64,000 bases of DNA from Hyphomonas sp. (GTDB lineage Bacteria > Pseudomonadota > Alphaproteobacteria > Caulobacterales > Hyphomonadaceae). How positions within the stretch are numbered: position 1 is the stretch's first letter; each line of letters starts with the position of its first letter. The notes beneath the pieces were generated by a model. That model did no database searches. It saw nothing but the letters and a program-made list of their open reading frames with translations, and had not been told where the DNA came from. The position numbers and the translations under genes were made by a program. This document shows, piece after piece, positions 43,355-52,724 of the stretch. The stretch lies in NCBI GenBank assembly GCA_013791775.1, contig VMTE01000030.1, positions 1-64,000 of the forward strand. Direction: 5' to 3'.

Positions 43355-44425
43355 ATGGCTAGAAGTGATCTCCTCATTTCGTTGGTTAAAGCGGGCGCAG
43401 CGGGCGATCGCAGTTCACTGACATCAACAGTAGAAGCGATCGTCGCTGAAGAACGGTCCAAAAGTCATCACGTTCTGGCTGATCGACTGCATCGAGCCCT
43501 GCAGTCTGTTCCCGTCACTTCATCAAGTGAGCTAAAACGCGCGGGTGCTGCCGGACGTGATTTTGTCATCGAGTCGGAGCCAAGAGTCACGCTGGAAAGC
43601 CTGATTTTGACTTTGCCAGCACATCAGCTTTCTGTTCAATTGATCGAGGAGCAGCGTCGCGCTGACCTCTTGCGCTCTCAGGGGATGCAGCCACGGCATC
43701 GGGTTTTGCTCTCCGGTCCGCCTGGAAATGGCAAAACGTCCCTCGCGGAGGCAATCGCTGAGGCGGTCGCAGTCCCCCTGCTAACAGTGCGCTATGATGC
43801 GCTCGTTGGATCATACTTGGGTGAGACAAATGCTCGGCTTGCTCGATTGTTCGAGTATGCGCGCACTACCCCATGCGTTCTGTTCTTTGATGAGTTTGAT
43901 GCCGTTGGGAAAGAGCGCGGCGATGTTCATGAGACTGGGGAAATAAAGAGAGTAGTTTCATTCCTGCTTATGCAGTTGGACCAGCTTCCGAGCTATGTAA
44001 TCGTTGTAGCCGCCACCAATCATGCCGAGTTGCTGGACAGAGCCGTTTGGCGCAGATTTCAGTTGCGCATAGATATGCCTACGCCATCGCCAGATGCTGT
44101 CGCACTGCTGGTAGAAAGATTTTTTGCTGCTTGGCCGGAAGAAACGGGCACTACACCTGAAAAGGTGGCGAACCAGCTAGGGAACACGAACTTCGCTGAA
44201 GTTTTCGAGTTTTGCCAGAACATCCGCAGGAGACATATTTTGGCTCAGGGCGGTGAAACTTTAAAGAGTTTGCTCACCCAAGAGTTGCGATTATGGAAAA
44301 CGCGGGTAAGACCGGAAGTTGATGGAAAACCCGCCAAAACTTCCACTCTTGCGACTAAACTCACCGAAAGCGGTGCCAAGAAAAAAAGGCGGTCGCGCGC
44401 AGATTCCTCGAAGGCTAAGCCCTGA
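43355..44425 (+). CDS. AAA-family ATPase paired with a subtilase
   Basis: A 356-residue classical AAA ATPase. The helical N-terminal region is about 90 residues. Walker A is GPPGNGKT (121-128) and Walker B VLFFDEFD (175-182). Sensor 1 lies in VVAATNH, followed by LDRAVWRRFQLRIDMP with the arginine fingers. The tail is Lys/Arg-rich (KKKRRSRADSSKAKP). It is followed, with about 100 bp of overlap in another frame, by a subtilisin-like protease gene. This two-gene arrangement recurs in bacterial accessory regions. I infer a defence or protein-quality module in which the ATPase regulates or feeds the protease. Composition and codon use look foreign next to the ICE backbone. Confidence 0.85.
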   Translation: MARSDLLISLVKAGAAGDRSSLTSTVEAIVAEERSKSHHVLADRLHRALQSVPVTSSSELKRAGAAGRDFVIESEPRVTLESLILTLPAHQLSVQLIEEQRRADLLRSQGMQPRHRVLLSGPPGNGKTSLAEAIAEAVAVPLLTVRYDALVGSYLGETNARLARLFEYARTTPCVLFFDEFDAVGKERGDVHETGEIKRVVSFLLMQLDQLPSYVIVVAATNHAELLDRAVWRRFQLRIDMPTPSPDAVALLVERFFAAWPEETGTTPEKVANQLGNTNFAEVFEFCQNIRRRHILAQGGETLKSLLTQELRLWKTRVRPEVDGKPAKTSTLATKLTESGAKKKRRSRADSSKAKP

Positions 44426-46847
44426 CGACCAAGCCAAGACGCCTGGCGGGGTTAAGCTCCAAAGGCTAAGTGATCAGTTAGCCAAAAACACACCAGTTCT
44501 AGCGCTTCGCGCTGATCCCCTTGCCCTTGCTCCCGAGCGGTTACTCGTTTTTGAGCTTACTGGGGGCGTGTTAGGCTTTGAAAAAGCCGTTCGACTGGTT
44601 CCTGGCCTAGAGTTTCTTGGGGCCGAAGAATTGGCTGCAGATGAGCTAGACAAGAATCCCACCCTTTACTTGATGGTTCCTTCCGAAGGCGCCCTGAAGG
44701 AAATTGTTAGCCTGTGGCGCCGTTGGCAGCGAGACGGATCTGTTCCCCCATCGTTTGGCGAATGGAAGTCTTTGCTATCACAGATCAAGGATATCAGGCC
44801 TTGGGGCCCTCAAGATCGAGTAGCGGATCTCGATCTGGAAGTGCTTCTTGAGGAAGCTAGCAGCGGCAATAGCTTCGTCACCTTAGAGCTCGAGCTAGTC
44901 TTCAGAGATGCTGGCGAGCAAACTGAAGCTCAGGCAATTCAGGCGATCAATGGCGTTGGCGGGGAAGTCATTGCACGCTCTCGTATCGAAGGTGCGGCTT
45001 ATCATGCGCTTTTGTGCCGTGTCCCGGCGGCAGCCCTAAAGGCCACTCTTGACCGTCAAGGAGCGGGCTTGTCGGGAGAGGAGTCAGTGTTTCAGATCCG
45101 TCCACAGAGCATCTTGAATTTTACCCCTATCGATGAAGTTGAAACGGCAACGTTTTTTGGCGCACCGACCGTCCCCATAGGAGAGCCTATTGCCGCAATT
45201 TTCGACGCAGTGCCGTTGTCGCGCCATCCGCGATTGCTGGGCACTTTATCGATTGATGATCCGTTCAATTTAGAACCGCTATCAGTCGGACAAAGAAAGC
45301 ACGGGACCGCGATGGCGTCCGCAGTCGTCCATGGCGATTTAAGCCAAGTTTGGAGCCGACCGATCGAGAGAAAGATTCACTTCGTCAACATGCTGTACGC
45401 AACTGCCAATTCTCAGGATGCAGAAAAGTTTCCGGATCGATTGCCGGCAGACTTGTTCGAAGAAGCGGTGACTAGGATGAAGGCAGGCAAAGATCCCACT
45501 GCGCCTCATGTCGTCATAATAAACGCCTCGCTTGGAGATCCCAACAAGCCTTTTGTGGGCAGGGTTTCCGGTTGGGCTCGCGTGGTGGATCACCTTTCAG
45601 CGAAGTACGGTGTCCTATTTGTGATCAGCGCTGGAAATCACACTGCCGACCTAGTTGTCCAAGGCTTGAACACGACGCAGTTTGAAAGTCTTCCTACTGA
45701 TGAAAAGGCTCGCGCAGCTCTTCGGGCTAGCGGAAATCAGATGGGTACTAGGCGTATTCTCGCGCCAGCTGAGTCAATGAACGCACTCACGGTCGGCGCT
45801 TATCATGCGGATGCTTTTGCTAACTCAACGCCACTTCCTTCAGGCACTTTTGACGTTTGGGACAGCGCTGAGCTTTGCACAATCTCTAGCGGCCTGGGGC
45901 CGGGGCAAGGTGGTGCGACCAAACCGGATTTGCTCGCCAACGGCGGTCGGCATCACATCAATTTGTTGCCGCAGGGTGCAGACAGCATCCTTCGTCCGCT
46001 AAGGACCAATGCAGGAGCATTTGGGGGAGTCTCTGTTGCCGCGCCCCCGACCGCTACTGCAGTTGGGCTGGATGCGAGGGCGCGTTCAGTAGGAAGTAGC
46101 GTTGCAGCCGCGCTCGTTACGGGCGTCGCGGCAAGAGCTCATGAAGCGTTGGAAGCCGCGTACCCAGATTTTACGGCCATTCCTAGCCCCCAGCGCGCAG
46201 TGCTCCTAAAGGCACTCTTGGTTCATGGAAGCCGTTGGACCAAGGCCAAAGATTTGTTGATTGAGGTGTTGGGGCCGGCGGACAAAAAGCAGCACTATCG
46301 TCAAAAGGACAACGTGCGCCGATACCTCGGCAACGGCGTGTATGATCCTGACAAAATCATGAACTGTTCTGAAGACAGAGCAACTGTTTGGGCCGTTGGA
46401 ACGCTGGGGGCAGATCAAGGAAAGCGATTCGAGATCCCTTGGCCGGCCGCCATGTCCGGCAAAGCAAAGCCCCATTCAGTTCACGCAACGCTTGCGTGGT
46501 TCTCCCCGCCAAGGCCGAACGCGCTTTCGTATCGCTCCGTCCGCATGAAGATTGTTGAGCCCGGGCAACTGGGCGCGGCTGGCGTCAAGACTTCGGGAGT
46601 TCCACAACCCGATCCCAAACAGAGCCACAAGGGGACGGTGGTACACCGTCGATGGGAGGGCGAAAAAGCTGCGGCTATAGCTGGCACCAGCTTCTTCGAA
46701 ATCGATGTGCAAAGGGAGGCGGACGCCTATGATCCTGACGTAAGCTATTCTTTGGTAGTGACTCTCGAAATGGCCGGAGAGGCTGAAGTGTATTCCCAGG
46801 TTTTGAACAGGCTAGCTATCCGGCCAATTGTCGGGGTCGGTGTTTAA
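44322..46847 (+). CDS. S8 family (subtilisin-like) serine protease
   Basis: An 841-residue cytoplasmic-looking subtilase (no signal peptide). The catalytic triad is Asp295 (AAIFDAVPL), His327 (RKHGTAMASAV) and Ser593 (GSSVAAALVTGV), with the oxyanion Asn439 in VISAGNHTAD. The N-terminal about 280 residues are an unrelated region and the C-terminal about 200 a beta-rich domain (HSVHATLAWFSPPRPNALSYR in parts). The ATG at 44322 lies inside the ATPase 3' end, and a TTG at 44319 is an alternative. Overlapping genes and a lack of secretion signal suggest the two proteins act together in the cytoplasm. The substrate is unknown. Confidence 0.87.
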   Translation: MENPPKLPLLRLNSPKAVPRKKGGRAQIPRRLSPDDQAKTPGGVKLQRLSDQLAKNTPVLALRADPLALAPERLLVFELTGGVLGFEKAVRLVPGLEFLGAEELAADELDKNPTLYLMVPSEGALKEIVSLWRRWQRDGSVPPSFGEWKSLLSQIKDIRPWGPQDRVADLDLEVLLEEASSGNSFVTLELELVFRDAGEQTEAQAIQAINGVGGEVIARSRIEGAAYHALLCRVPAAALKATLDRQGAGLSGEESVFQIRPQSILNFTPIDEVETATFFGAPTVPIGEPIAAIFDAVPLSRHPRLLGTLSIDDPFNLEPLSVGQRKHGTAMASAVVHGDLSQVWSRPIERKIHFVNMLYATANSQDAEKFPDRLPADLFEEAVTRMKAGKDPTAPHVVIINASLGDPNKPFVGRVSGWARVVDHLSAKYGVLFVISAGNHTADLVVQGLNTTQFESLPTDEKARAALRASGNQMGTRRILAPAESMNALTVGAYHADAFANSTPLPSGTFDVWDSAELCTISSGLGPGQGGATKPDLLANGGRHHINLLPQGADSILRPLRTNAGAFGGVSVAAPPTATAVGLDARARSVGSSVAAALVTGVAARAHEALEAAYPDFTAIPSPQRAVLLKALLVHGSRWTKAKDLLIEVLGPADKKQHYRQKDNVRRYLGNGVYDPDKIMNCSEDRATVWAVGTLGADQGKRFEIPWPAAMSGKAKPHSVHATLAWFSPPRPNALSYRSVRMKIVEPGQLGAAGVKTSGVPQPDPKQSHKGTVVHRRWEGEKAAAIAGTSFFEIDVQREADAYDPDVSYSLVVTLEMAGEAEVYSQVLNRLAIRPIVGVGV

Positions 46848-47254
46848 ACTCGAGCACTGGATGGGCGTGCGCACCAGCTTGGCATTCCCGGCGCCTTCCC
46901 GTTGTGCGCCACGGCTCAATCAAGGATGACAAAGACCAAGCATGCTCGAGACCGCTTTCAACTGTATCGATCGGGCTTTGCGCACGGAGCAGGGCGTCTC
47001 GCCTCTCAGCGTCTCGTCTACCTGCAGCACATGAAGGTGGTCCTCAAAAAGTGGGACAAGGCTTCGCAGCTGAACACGGGCGGGGATAAGAAGGGAGGTA
47101 TTGTTGGAGCTGCTCAATTAGTAAAGTGCGGATTGTTAACAGCGACCCGAGACCCCCGCGTCACTCATTCATTGCTCGGGTATAGTCTTCGCATGGTTCG
47201 AGGAGTGGTGAGAGTATCGCGAGCAAGGCTCAGGGGAAGTTTAGCCGATGAGCC
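46848..47254. other. Non-coding or decayed stretch before the IS21 element
   Basis: The 407-bp region after the protease gene has only short frames without recognisable similarity. I see no gene, RNA or convincing terminator. A 10-bp TTTAGCCGAT at 47240-47249 is repeated on the far side of the IS21 element. Confidence 0.4.
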
Positions 47255-47338
47255 TGTTGATTTCTGCTGAGAACTGACCCGGGGTTTCCATCGAGAACTG
47301 ACCCGCCTTTTGACTATCTTTCGGGTTTCATTTCCGGG

Positions 47339-48121
47339 TCAAGATGATGGCTTCTCCTTTTTCGATTTCGGCTTCTGAGCCGAGCTGTTCTTGAACCGGA
47401 AGCTGTCATTGCCGGTTTCGAGGATGTGACAGTGATGGGTGAGGCGATCGAGCAGCGCGGTTGTCATTTTCGCATCACCGAACACGCCGGCCCATTCGCT
47501 GAAGCTCAGATTGGTCGTGATAACGACGCTGGTGCGCTCGTAGAGTTTGCTCAGCAGGTGGAACAGGAGCGCGCCGCCTGATGCGCTGAACGGCAGGTAG
47601 CCAAGCTCGTCGAGGATCACGAGATCGGAGTGGATCAGACGGTTCGCGATCTGACCGGTTCGCCCTTGAGCCTTTTCCTGCTCGAGGGCGTTGACCAGCT
47701 CGACGGTTGAGAAGAACCGGACACGGCGCCGATAGTGCTCGATCGCATGCACGCCGAGCGCCGTCGCGATATGCGTCTTGCCGGTCCCCGGCCCGCCGAC
47801 CAGGACGATATTGTCGGCCACATCGATAAAGTCACATCGATGAAGCTGACGGACGAGGGCTTCATTGATCTCGCTGCTGGCAAAGTCGAAGCCCGCAAGG
47901 TCGCGGTAAGCGGGGAACCGTGCGCTCTTCAGCTGGTAGGCAACAGACCGCACCTCGCGCTCTGCTGTCTCGGCCTTCAGGAGCTGGGACAGCATCGGGA
48001 TCACAGCCTCGAACGCGGGCGAGCCCTGAGCCATGAGATCAGTGACGGCCTGCGCCATTCCGTGCATCTTCAGGCCGCGCAACATCACGACGATCGCGCC
48101 GCTGGCTGGATCATGATGCAT
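47339..48121 (-). CDS. istB: IstB, IS21-family helper ATPase
   Basis: A 260-residue AAA+ ATPase of the DnaC/IstB family that assists the IstA transposase in target selection. The P-loop [17 protein letters not shown] is near residue 98 and the Walker [18 protein letters not shown] near 161. [19 protein letters not shown] and [21 protein letters not shown] close the domain. The ATG at 48121 (MHHDPASG) overlaps the istA end, as usual in IS21. Confidence 0.93.
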   Translation of the reverse strand: MHHDPASGAIVVMLRGLKMHGMAQAVTDLMAQGSPAFEAVIPMLSQLLKAETAEREVRSVAYQLKSARFPAYRDLAGFDFASSEINEALVRQLHRCDFIDVADNIVLVGGPGTGKTHIATALGVHAIEHYRRRVRFFSTVELVNALEQEKAQGRTGQIANRLIHSDLVILDELGYLPFSASGGALLFHLLSKLYERTSVVITTNLSFSEWAGVFGDAKMTTALLDRLTHHCHILETGNDSFRFKNSSAQKPKSKKEKPSS

Positions 48122-49649
48122 GACGGGTCTCCCCAGCCGCACGCAGCGTGTCGTAACGATCAACATTTGCCTGTGGCTCACTGGCCAGTCGCAACGCCTG
48201 CGGCGCTGTCACAGGCGGTGTACTGATGGGTTTGCCATCGACCAGCCGGTGCAGCAGGTTCAGGATATGGGTCTTGGTCGCAACGCCTGCTTCCAGCGCC
48301 ATCGACACGGCCGTCAGAACGGCTTCCTCGTCGTGCTGCAGGACCAGCGCCAGGATCTCGACCATCTCCCGGTCACCGCCCGGCGAGCGCAAAAGATGCT
48401 GCTGAAGTCGCCGGAAGTCCTCCGGCAACTCGAGGAACGGCGCACCGTTGCGCAAAGCTCCCGGCTTGCGCTGGACGACCGCGAGATAGTGGCGCCAGTC
48501 ATAGATCGTCCGTCCGGGACCATCGTGAGATCGCTCGATGACGCGCCGGTGTTCGCACACGACCTGGCCCTCGGCGACAACGAGGAAGTGATCCGGATAG
48601 ACCCGCAGGCTGACAGGGCGATTGGCGAACGAGGCCGGGACGCTGTAGCGGTTGCGTTCCAGATGGACGAGGCAGGTGGGAGAGACCCGCTTGCCATATT
48701 CCACGAAGCCATCGAACGGCCGGCCCGCCGGCATCAGGCTGCCGGCTTCATCAGCCCAGGCATCGGCGACAGAACCGGGCTGGGCGCCATGCGGGATGTC
48801 CTGCCACAACGCACGGCATCGCTGCTCAAGCCAGAGGTTCAGGCCGTCCAGACTCTCCGCCTGCGGTATCGGCTGCCACAGACGATGGCGCGCATCCTGA
48901 ACGTTCTTCTCGACCTGGCCTTTTTCCCAACCGGCCGCCGGATTGCAGAACTCAGCCTCGAACATGTAATGGCTGACCATCGCAGCAAACCGCGCGTTGA
49001 CGGTCCGGGCCTTGCCGCGTCCGACCTTGTCGACCGCCGTGCGCATGTTGTCGTAGATCCCGCGCCGCGGCACACCGCCAAGCACACGGAACGCATGATT
49101 GTGCGCGTCGAACAGCATCTCATGCGTCTGAAGGATATAGGCGCGCACGAAGAAGGCGCGGCTGTAGCTGAGCTTGAAGTGCGCGACCTGAAGCTTGGTG
49201 CGAACACCATCGATGATCGCCCAGTCCTCGCTCCAGTCAAACTGGAACGCCTCTCCCGGTGCGAACGAGAGCGGCACAAAAGTACCTCGTCCGCTCATCT
49301 GCTGCTGGACGCGGTGCTCGTCTCGCCAGGCCCGCGCAAACGCCGCCACCCGGCCATACGAGCCGTCATATCCAAGGCTCACCAGATCGGCATGCAGCTG
49401 CTTGATCGTGCGTTTCTGCTTACGCGGCCGCGTCATCTCCCGCCGCAGCCATGCCGACAGCCGGTCCGCATAAGGGTCCAGCTTGCTCGGCCGGTCCGGC
49501 GTCCTGAAACGCGGCTCGACCACCTCGGATCGCAGATACTTGCGTAGCGTGTTTCTTGAAAGGCCCGTCCGCCGGGAGATCTCCCGGATCGACATCTGGT
49601 CGCGGTGATACCACCGCCGGATAACGCTCAATAATGCCATGTCCAACAC
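48111..49649 (-). CDS. istA: IstA, IS21-family transposase
   Basis: A 512-residue DDE transposase. An N-terminal HTH ([21 protein letters not shown], about 18-38) precedes the rve integrase core ([17 protein letters not shown] with the first Asp; [17 protein letters not shown] with the second; [17 protein letters not shown] with the Glu). A C-terminal domain has [16 protein letters not shown]. Length is standard for IS21 IstA. The reading frame is uninterrupted, so the element is probably active or recently so. Confidence 0.94.
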   Translation of the reverse strand: MLDMALLSVIRRWYHRDQMSIREISRRTGLSRNTLRKYLRSEVVEPRFRTPDRPSKLDPYADRLSAWLRREMTRPRKQKRTIKQLHADLVSLGYDGSYGRVAAFARAWRDEHRVQQQMSGRGTFVPLSFAPGEAFQFDWSEDWAIIDGVRTKLQVAHFKLSYSRAFFVRAYILQTHEMLFDAHNHAFRVLGGVPRRGIYDNMRTAVDKVGRGKARTVNARFAAMVSHYMFEAEFCNPAAGWEKGQVEKNVQDARHRLWQPIPQAESLDGLNLWLEQRCRALWQDIPHGAQPGSVADAWADEAGSLMPAGRPFDGFVEYGKRVSPTCLVHLERNRYSVPASFANRPVSLRVYPDHFLVVAEGQVVCEHRRVIERSHDGPGRTIYDWRHYLAVVQRKPGALRNGAPFLELPEDFRRLQQHLLRSPGGDREMVEILALVLQHDEEAVLTAVSMALEAGVATKTHILNLLHRLVDGKPISTPPVTAPQALRLASEPQANVDRYDTLRAAGETRHAS

Positions 49650-49833
49650 TCCATAGTCCCCCGCTCGCCAAAGCTCGGGACCGGTTCAAACATGGGTCAG
49701 TTCTCAGTGGAAATTTCTGCCCTCCCAGGGTCAACTCTCAACGGCAATCAACAATTCGTGGTTTTAGCCGATCAAATGGTTATTATGTGCCGGAAGGATT
49801 TCGCGCCGTTTCGTCGGATGGCAGCGCAGTAAA

Positions 49834-50733
49834 CTAAGCCAACTCTTCGACTGCACTGCGAAGAACTTCGAGACAGGCGGCGATGCGTGGGATACCGGAG
49901 CGACCTTTCGGCAATAGAGCGGTGATGTCGAGTGGCTGAAATCTGTAGCCGGGTAGGACACGCTCAAGTGTGCCTGCTTTCTCGGCTCGCGCACACTCTC
50001 CCTGCGGCCGGATGCCGATCCCCAAGCCTGCATAGGTGGCATCGCCCAGCACGCGGCTGTCATCGGCCTCGAACGGGCCGCTGACGGGTACGACGATCTC
50101 GCTGCCGTGTCTGTTGATGATCGTCCATTCAGACTGGGATGGGTGCGCGTAGAGCCGCAAACACCGGTGCTTGCTGAGGTCGGCGGGTAGTTTGGGCCGT
50201 CCGAACTTGGCCAGATATGACGGCGCCGCCGCCAGCACCCACGTGACTGTCCCGAGCCGACGACCTACAAACGTCGTCTCCGGAACTTGGCCAACGTGAA
50301 GCGCAATATCGAGCCCCTCGGCAGCAAGGTCCGATGTGGCTCCGCCCACGCGCACTCGAACCACCAACCCGGGGTGCAGATGGAAGAGTGCATTCAAGCG
50401 GTCAAGGAATGGAGCGGTTGCCGCCGCGCCTGGGATCGCAATCCGGACCGCGCCGCTCACCTCGCCCTTGCCGCCACGGAGATCTTCCTGCGCGGCCTCA
50501 ATCGCCGTAAGCAGCGGCGCGATCTTGGCGAGGAATCTATCACCTTCGTCGGTGAGCGCCACGCTGCGCGTCGTGCGCACGAACAGACGCACCTGAAGCG
50601 TCTCTTCGAGCTTCTGGATGCGAAGGCTGACCGCGTTGGTGGTGAGTCGCAGACGCGGCGCGGCGGCTGTGAAGCCGCCTGCCTCGGCGACGGCGACGAA
50701 CGCGAGCAGTTCTTCCATGGATGCTGGATGCAT
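49834..50733 (-). CDS. LysR-family transcriptional regulator
   Basis: A 299-residue LysR regulator: winged HTH MEELLAFVAVAEAGGFTAAAPRLRLTTNAVSLRIQKLEETLQVRLFVRTTR in parts (residues about 6-56), then a periplasmic-binding-like effector domain (VRIAIPGAAATAPFLDRLN..., TWVLAAAPSYLAKFG). It belongs to the CrgA/AaeR-like group by eye. It is divergent from the DUF1330-DUF2892-SRPBCC-SDR genes with a 143-bp AT-rich gap, so it probably controls them and itself. The inducer is unknown. Confidence 0.92.
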   Translation of the reverse strand: MHPASMEELLAFVAVAEAGGFTAAAPRLRLTTNAVSLRIQKLEETLQVRLFVRTTRSVALTDEGDRFLAKIAPLLTAIEAAQEDLRGGKGEVSGAVRIAIPGAAATAPFLDRLNALFHLHPGLVVRVRVGGATSDLAAEGLDIALHVGQVPETTFVGRRLGTVTWVLAAAPSYLAKFGRPKLPADLSKHRCLRLYAHPSQSEWTIINRHGSEIVVPVSGPFEADDSRVLGDATYAGLGIGIRPQGECARAEKAGTLERVLPGYRFQPLDITALLPKGRSGIPRIAACLEVLRSAVEELA

Positions 50734-50876
50734 AAGCTAATTATAACGCATCACGAGATATTAAATCAATATATAGTTCATTCCAGCGTGAGGTTGCGTT
50801 CCTGTAAGGTGAAGCAGTTGGCCCGGATCGCAAGATTCTTGCGTCAGCCATGCAGCACCCTCCCGAAGCAAGGACC
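50734..50876. promoter_or_regulatory. Divergent promoter region, LysR / DUF1330
   Basis: An AT-rich 143-bp intergenic region. The stretch at about 50739-50777 (ATTATAACGCATCACGAGAT and following TATTAAATC) contains T-N11-A style half-sites suited to a LysR protein. Promoter boxes were not assigned with confidence. Confidence 0.4.
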
Positions 50877-51173
50877 ATGAACATGAGCGCATTCTTCATC
50901 GCGACAGCTACAATCAACAATCCTGAAAAAGTGCAGGAATATGCCCGCAAAGCCGCCGAGACGTTTGCCGCACATGGCGGCGAATTCGTCGTTCGAGGAA
51001 AACTCGATGCGGCGTTTGTCGGCTCAGCCGACCATCAAGTGGTGGCCGTCGTCAGGTTTCCGAGCAAGGAGGCGCTGAACGCCTGGTACAAATCGCCAGA
51101 GTACCAAGCCATCATTCCTCTGCGAACAGAGGCCGCAGACATGAGGATTGTAACCTACTCGGTGATGGCGTGA
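50877..51173 (+). CDS. DUF1330 family protein
   Basis: A 98-residue DUF1330 (dimeric alpha-beta barrel) protein: SAFFIATATINNPEKVQEYARKAAETFAAHGGEFVVRGK in parts, then VVAVVRFPSKEALNAWYKSPEYQAIIPLRTEAA. Members are small cytoplasmic proteins of unknown function often near oxidoreductases. It is first in a rightward cluster controlled probably by the divergent LysR gene. The ATG at 50877 follows AAGGACC. Confidence 0.9.
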   Translation: MNMSAFFIATATINNPEKVQEYARKAAETFAAHGGEFVVRGKLDAAFVGSADHQVVAVVRFPSKEALNAWYKSPEYQAIIPLRTEAADMRIVTYSVMA

Positions 51174-51215
51174 TCCATCGCAAATAAGCTCCAGTTCATA
51201 GGAAGGAATTTTCTA

Positions 51216-51425
51216 ATGCTCTTTGCCAAGAATGTCGGCGGTATCGATGGAATCGTTCGGGTCTTCGCAGGTGCTGCCATGGCCGCGTCTGGTTGGTCCT
51301 TCGCCCTGCCATTGAGCTGGACCATCGGCCTTGCAGTCATGGGCGCGATGATCGCCGTGACCGGTCTCATTCATCGATGCAGCGTCTACAAGTTGCTCGG
51401 CACCTCGACGCGGAGGCAAGCGTGA
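51216..51425 (+). CDS. DUF2892 (YgaP-like) small membrane protein
   Basis: A 69-residue protein matching DUF2892: NVGGIDGIVRVFAGAAMAASGW, then TIGLAVMGAMIAVTGLIHRCSVYKLLG, with two transmembrane helices and the conserved R-C-xxYxxLG end. In E. coli YgaP this domain anchors a rhodanese; here it stands alone. Role unknown; membrane redox or sulfur handling is a guess. The start has TAGGAAGGAATTTTCTA before it. Confidence 0.9.
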   Translation: MLFAKNVGGIDGIVRVFAGAAMAASGWSFALPLSWTIGLAVMGAMIAVTGLIHRCSVYKLLGTSTRRQA

Positions 51426-51697
51426 GCACCATTGCAGTTGCCAATCGCATCAATGCGTCTGCGGATGCGGCGCGGACAAGTATCCAGACCGGTGCCGGTG
51501 CATATCGTTGGTTGCTGATGCTCAGCGTCACCGGCACAATTCAGGTAACTGAGGTCGGCATAGGCCAACGCGAGGTGCTTTGGTTCGCAAACTTCGATCT
51601 CAACGACCAGTCTGCGACAGAAGACGTCAAGATCGGAATCGAGTGCATCTATCCGGCCGGGATTGATGGCCTCGGAGCATTGGCCCGGGCCGCTTAA
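51422..51697 (+). CDS. SRPBCC-family protein, internally shortened
   Basis: A 91-residue protein starting with GTG at 51422, overlapping the DUF2892 stop. The N-terminus STIAVANRINASADAARTSI and the C-terminal VTGTIQVTEVGIGQREVLW ... GLGALARAA fit the SRPBCC (polyketide cyclase/START-like) family. Family members have about 140-150 residues, and the middle (strands between WLLMLS and VTGTIQV) is missing without loss of frame. It is probably a broken remnant, though the frame stays open. Confidence 0.65.
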   Translation: MSTIAVANRINASADAARTSIQTGAGAYRWLLMLSVTGTIQVTEVGIGQREVLWFANFDLNDQSATEDVKIGIECIYPAGIDGLGALARAA

Positions 51698-51701
51698 TCC
51701 C

Positions 51702-52529
51702 ATGAAGAACCAACTCAAACGCTATGGTTCGTGGGCATTGGTCACGGGGGCGTCATCGGGTATCGGCCGGGAATTTGTCAGACAATTGGCTGCCGAGGGT
51801 ATGAGCGTCATTCTGGTGGCGAGGCGGCACGACCTATTGGCCGACCTCGCGAGAGAAATCTGCCGGGAGTTCAACGTTGAGGCTCGTCCCGTCGAGCGCG
51901 ATTTACTGGCCGATGGCGCGGCTGAGCAACTTCACGCCGATTTCTCCGGGTACGACGTGGGCCTCGTCGTCATGTGCGCGGGTGTCGAGAACACCGGACA
52001 TTTCACAAAGTTGCCGTTGCAGCGCCATGCCGACCTGCTGCGGCTCAACGCTGATGTCCCAATGCGAATGGCAAGGCTGTTCGGCGAGACGATGATTCGC
52101 CGCCGTCGCGGCGCATTGATCTTCGTATCCAGCCTTCTCGGTTACCAGGGTGTGCCGGTGTTGGCGAACTACGCCGCTTCGAAGGCCTATATTCTCGCGC
52201 TCGGCGAGGCGCTGCATATCGAAATGAAGCCACTCGGAGTCGATGTGTTGGCTCTTTCTCCCGGCCTCACTGACACAGCGATGCCGGCCCGGATGCCGGT
52301 CGATATGCGCAAGATGCCGATGCCGAAATTGTCTCCGGTTCGTGTCGTGCGCGTTGCCCTCGCGGCTCTCGGCCGCAAGGCCTCTGTGGTTCCGGGTTTC
52401 GTCAATACCTTCTTCGCATTCGAGAACCGGCTCGTCCCTCGCATCTGGCCAGTCCAACTTTTCGGACGGCTGATGGTCAATGCAATCACTCCTGACAATC
52501 GGAATGAGATATTGCATACGAAGCCGTAA
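51702..52529 (+). CDS. Short-chain dehydrogenase/reductase
   Basis: A 275-residue classical SDR. The NAD(P) motif is VTGASSGIGREFV (residues about 13-25), followed by CAG in VVMCAGVENTG. The catalytic Ser lies in FVSSLLGYQGV and Tyr/Lys in YAASKAY. The C-terminal part is hydrophobic (VPGFVNTFFAF), as in ketoreductases near the membrane. The substrate is not evident. Last gene of the LysR-associated cluster and last gene before the presumed right edge of the mobile region. Confidence 0.9.
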   Translation: MKNQLKRYGSWALVTGASSGIGREFVRQLAAEGMSVILVARRHDLLADLAREICREFNVEARPVERDLLADGAAEQLHADFSGYDVGLVVMCAGVENTGHFTKLPLQRHADLLRLNADVPMRMARLFGETMIRRRRGALIFVSSLLGYQGVPVLANYAASKAYILALGEALHIEMKPLGVDVLALSPGLTDTAMPARMPVDMRKMPMPKLSPVRVVRVALAALGRKASVVPGFVNTFFAFENRLVPRIWPVQLFGRLMVNAITPDNRNEILHTKP

Positions 52530-52724
52530 CTGCAGCACAGCGCGGAGTGGAATTCGACCGGGCGACGGATTGTAAGCCGAACGTCGGCAGGGGAGTCCCA
52601 CTTATTTCGGCAGTGGGCAAAATCAGACGCATACAAGCAATATGAAGGCGCCTAATCGTGTACGGATTGTCCCCGCATCCTCGATGCCAGTTCCGCCAGC
52701 CCGGACCGGGGGCTTGCGTCACAA
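52530..52724. other. Presumed right border region of the mobile DNA
   Basis: A 195-bp gap between the accessory SDR gene and the convergent O-antigen ligase gene, which I count as chromosomal. The attachment site is expected here or further left, but no clear direct repeat with the left part of the window was found by eye. Confidence 0.35.

Larger units (their letters stand above)
47255..49753 (-). mobile_element. IS21-family insertion sequence, apparently intact
   Basis: About 2.5 kb. The inward ends TGTTGATTTCTGCTGAGAAC (left) and, reading inward from 49753, TGTTGATTGCCGTTGAGAGT (right) are imperfect inverted repeats, followed by further internal GAGAACTGACCC repeats, typical of IS21. It contains complete istA and istB genes with an 11-bp overlap. 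No adjacent target-site duplication is seen. Confidence 0.88.

Noticed and set aside
46902-47270. 122-codon plus frame before the IS21 element
   Set aside because: No recognisable family, runs into the IS21 end, and has no good ribosome site; treated as non-coding.
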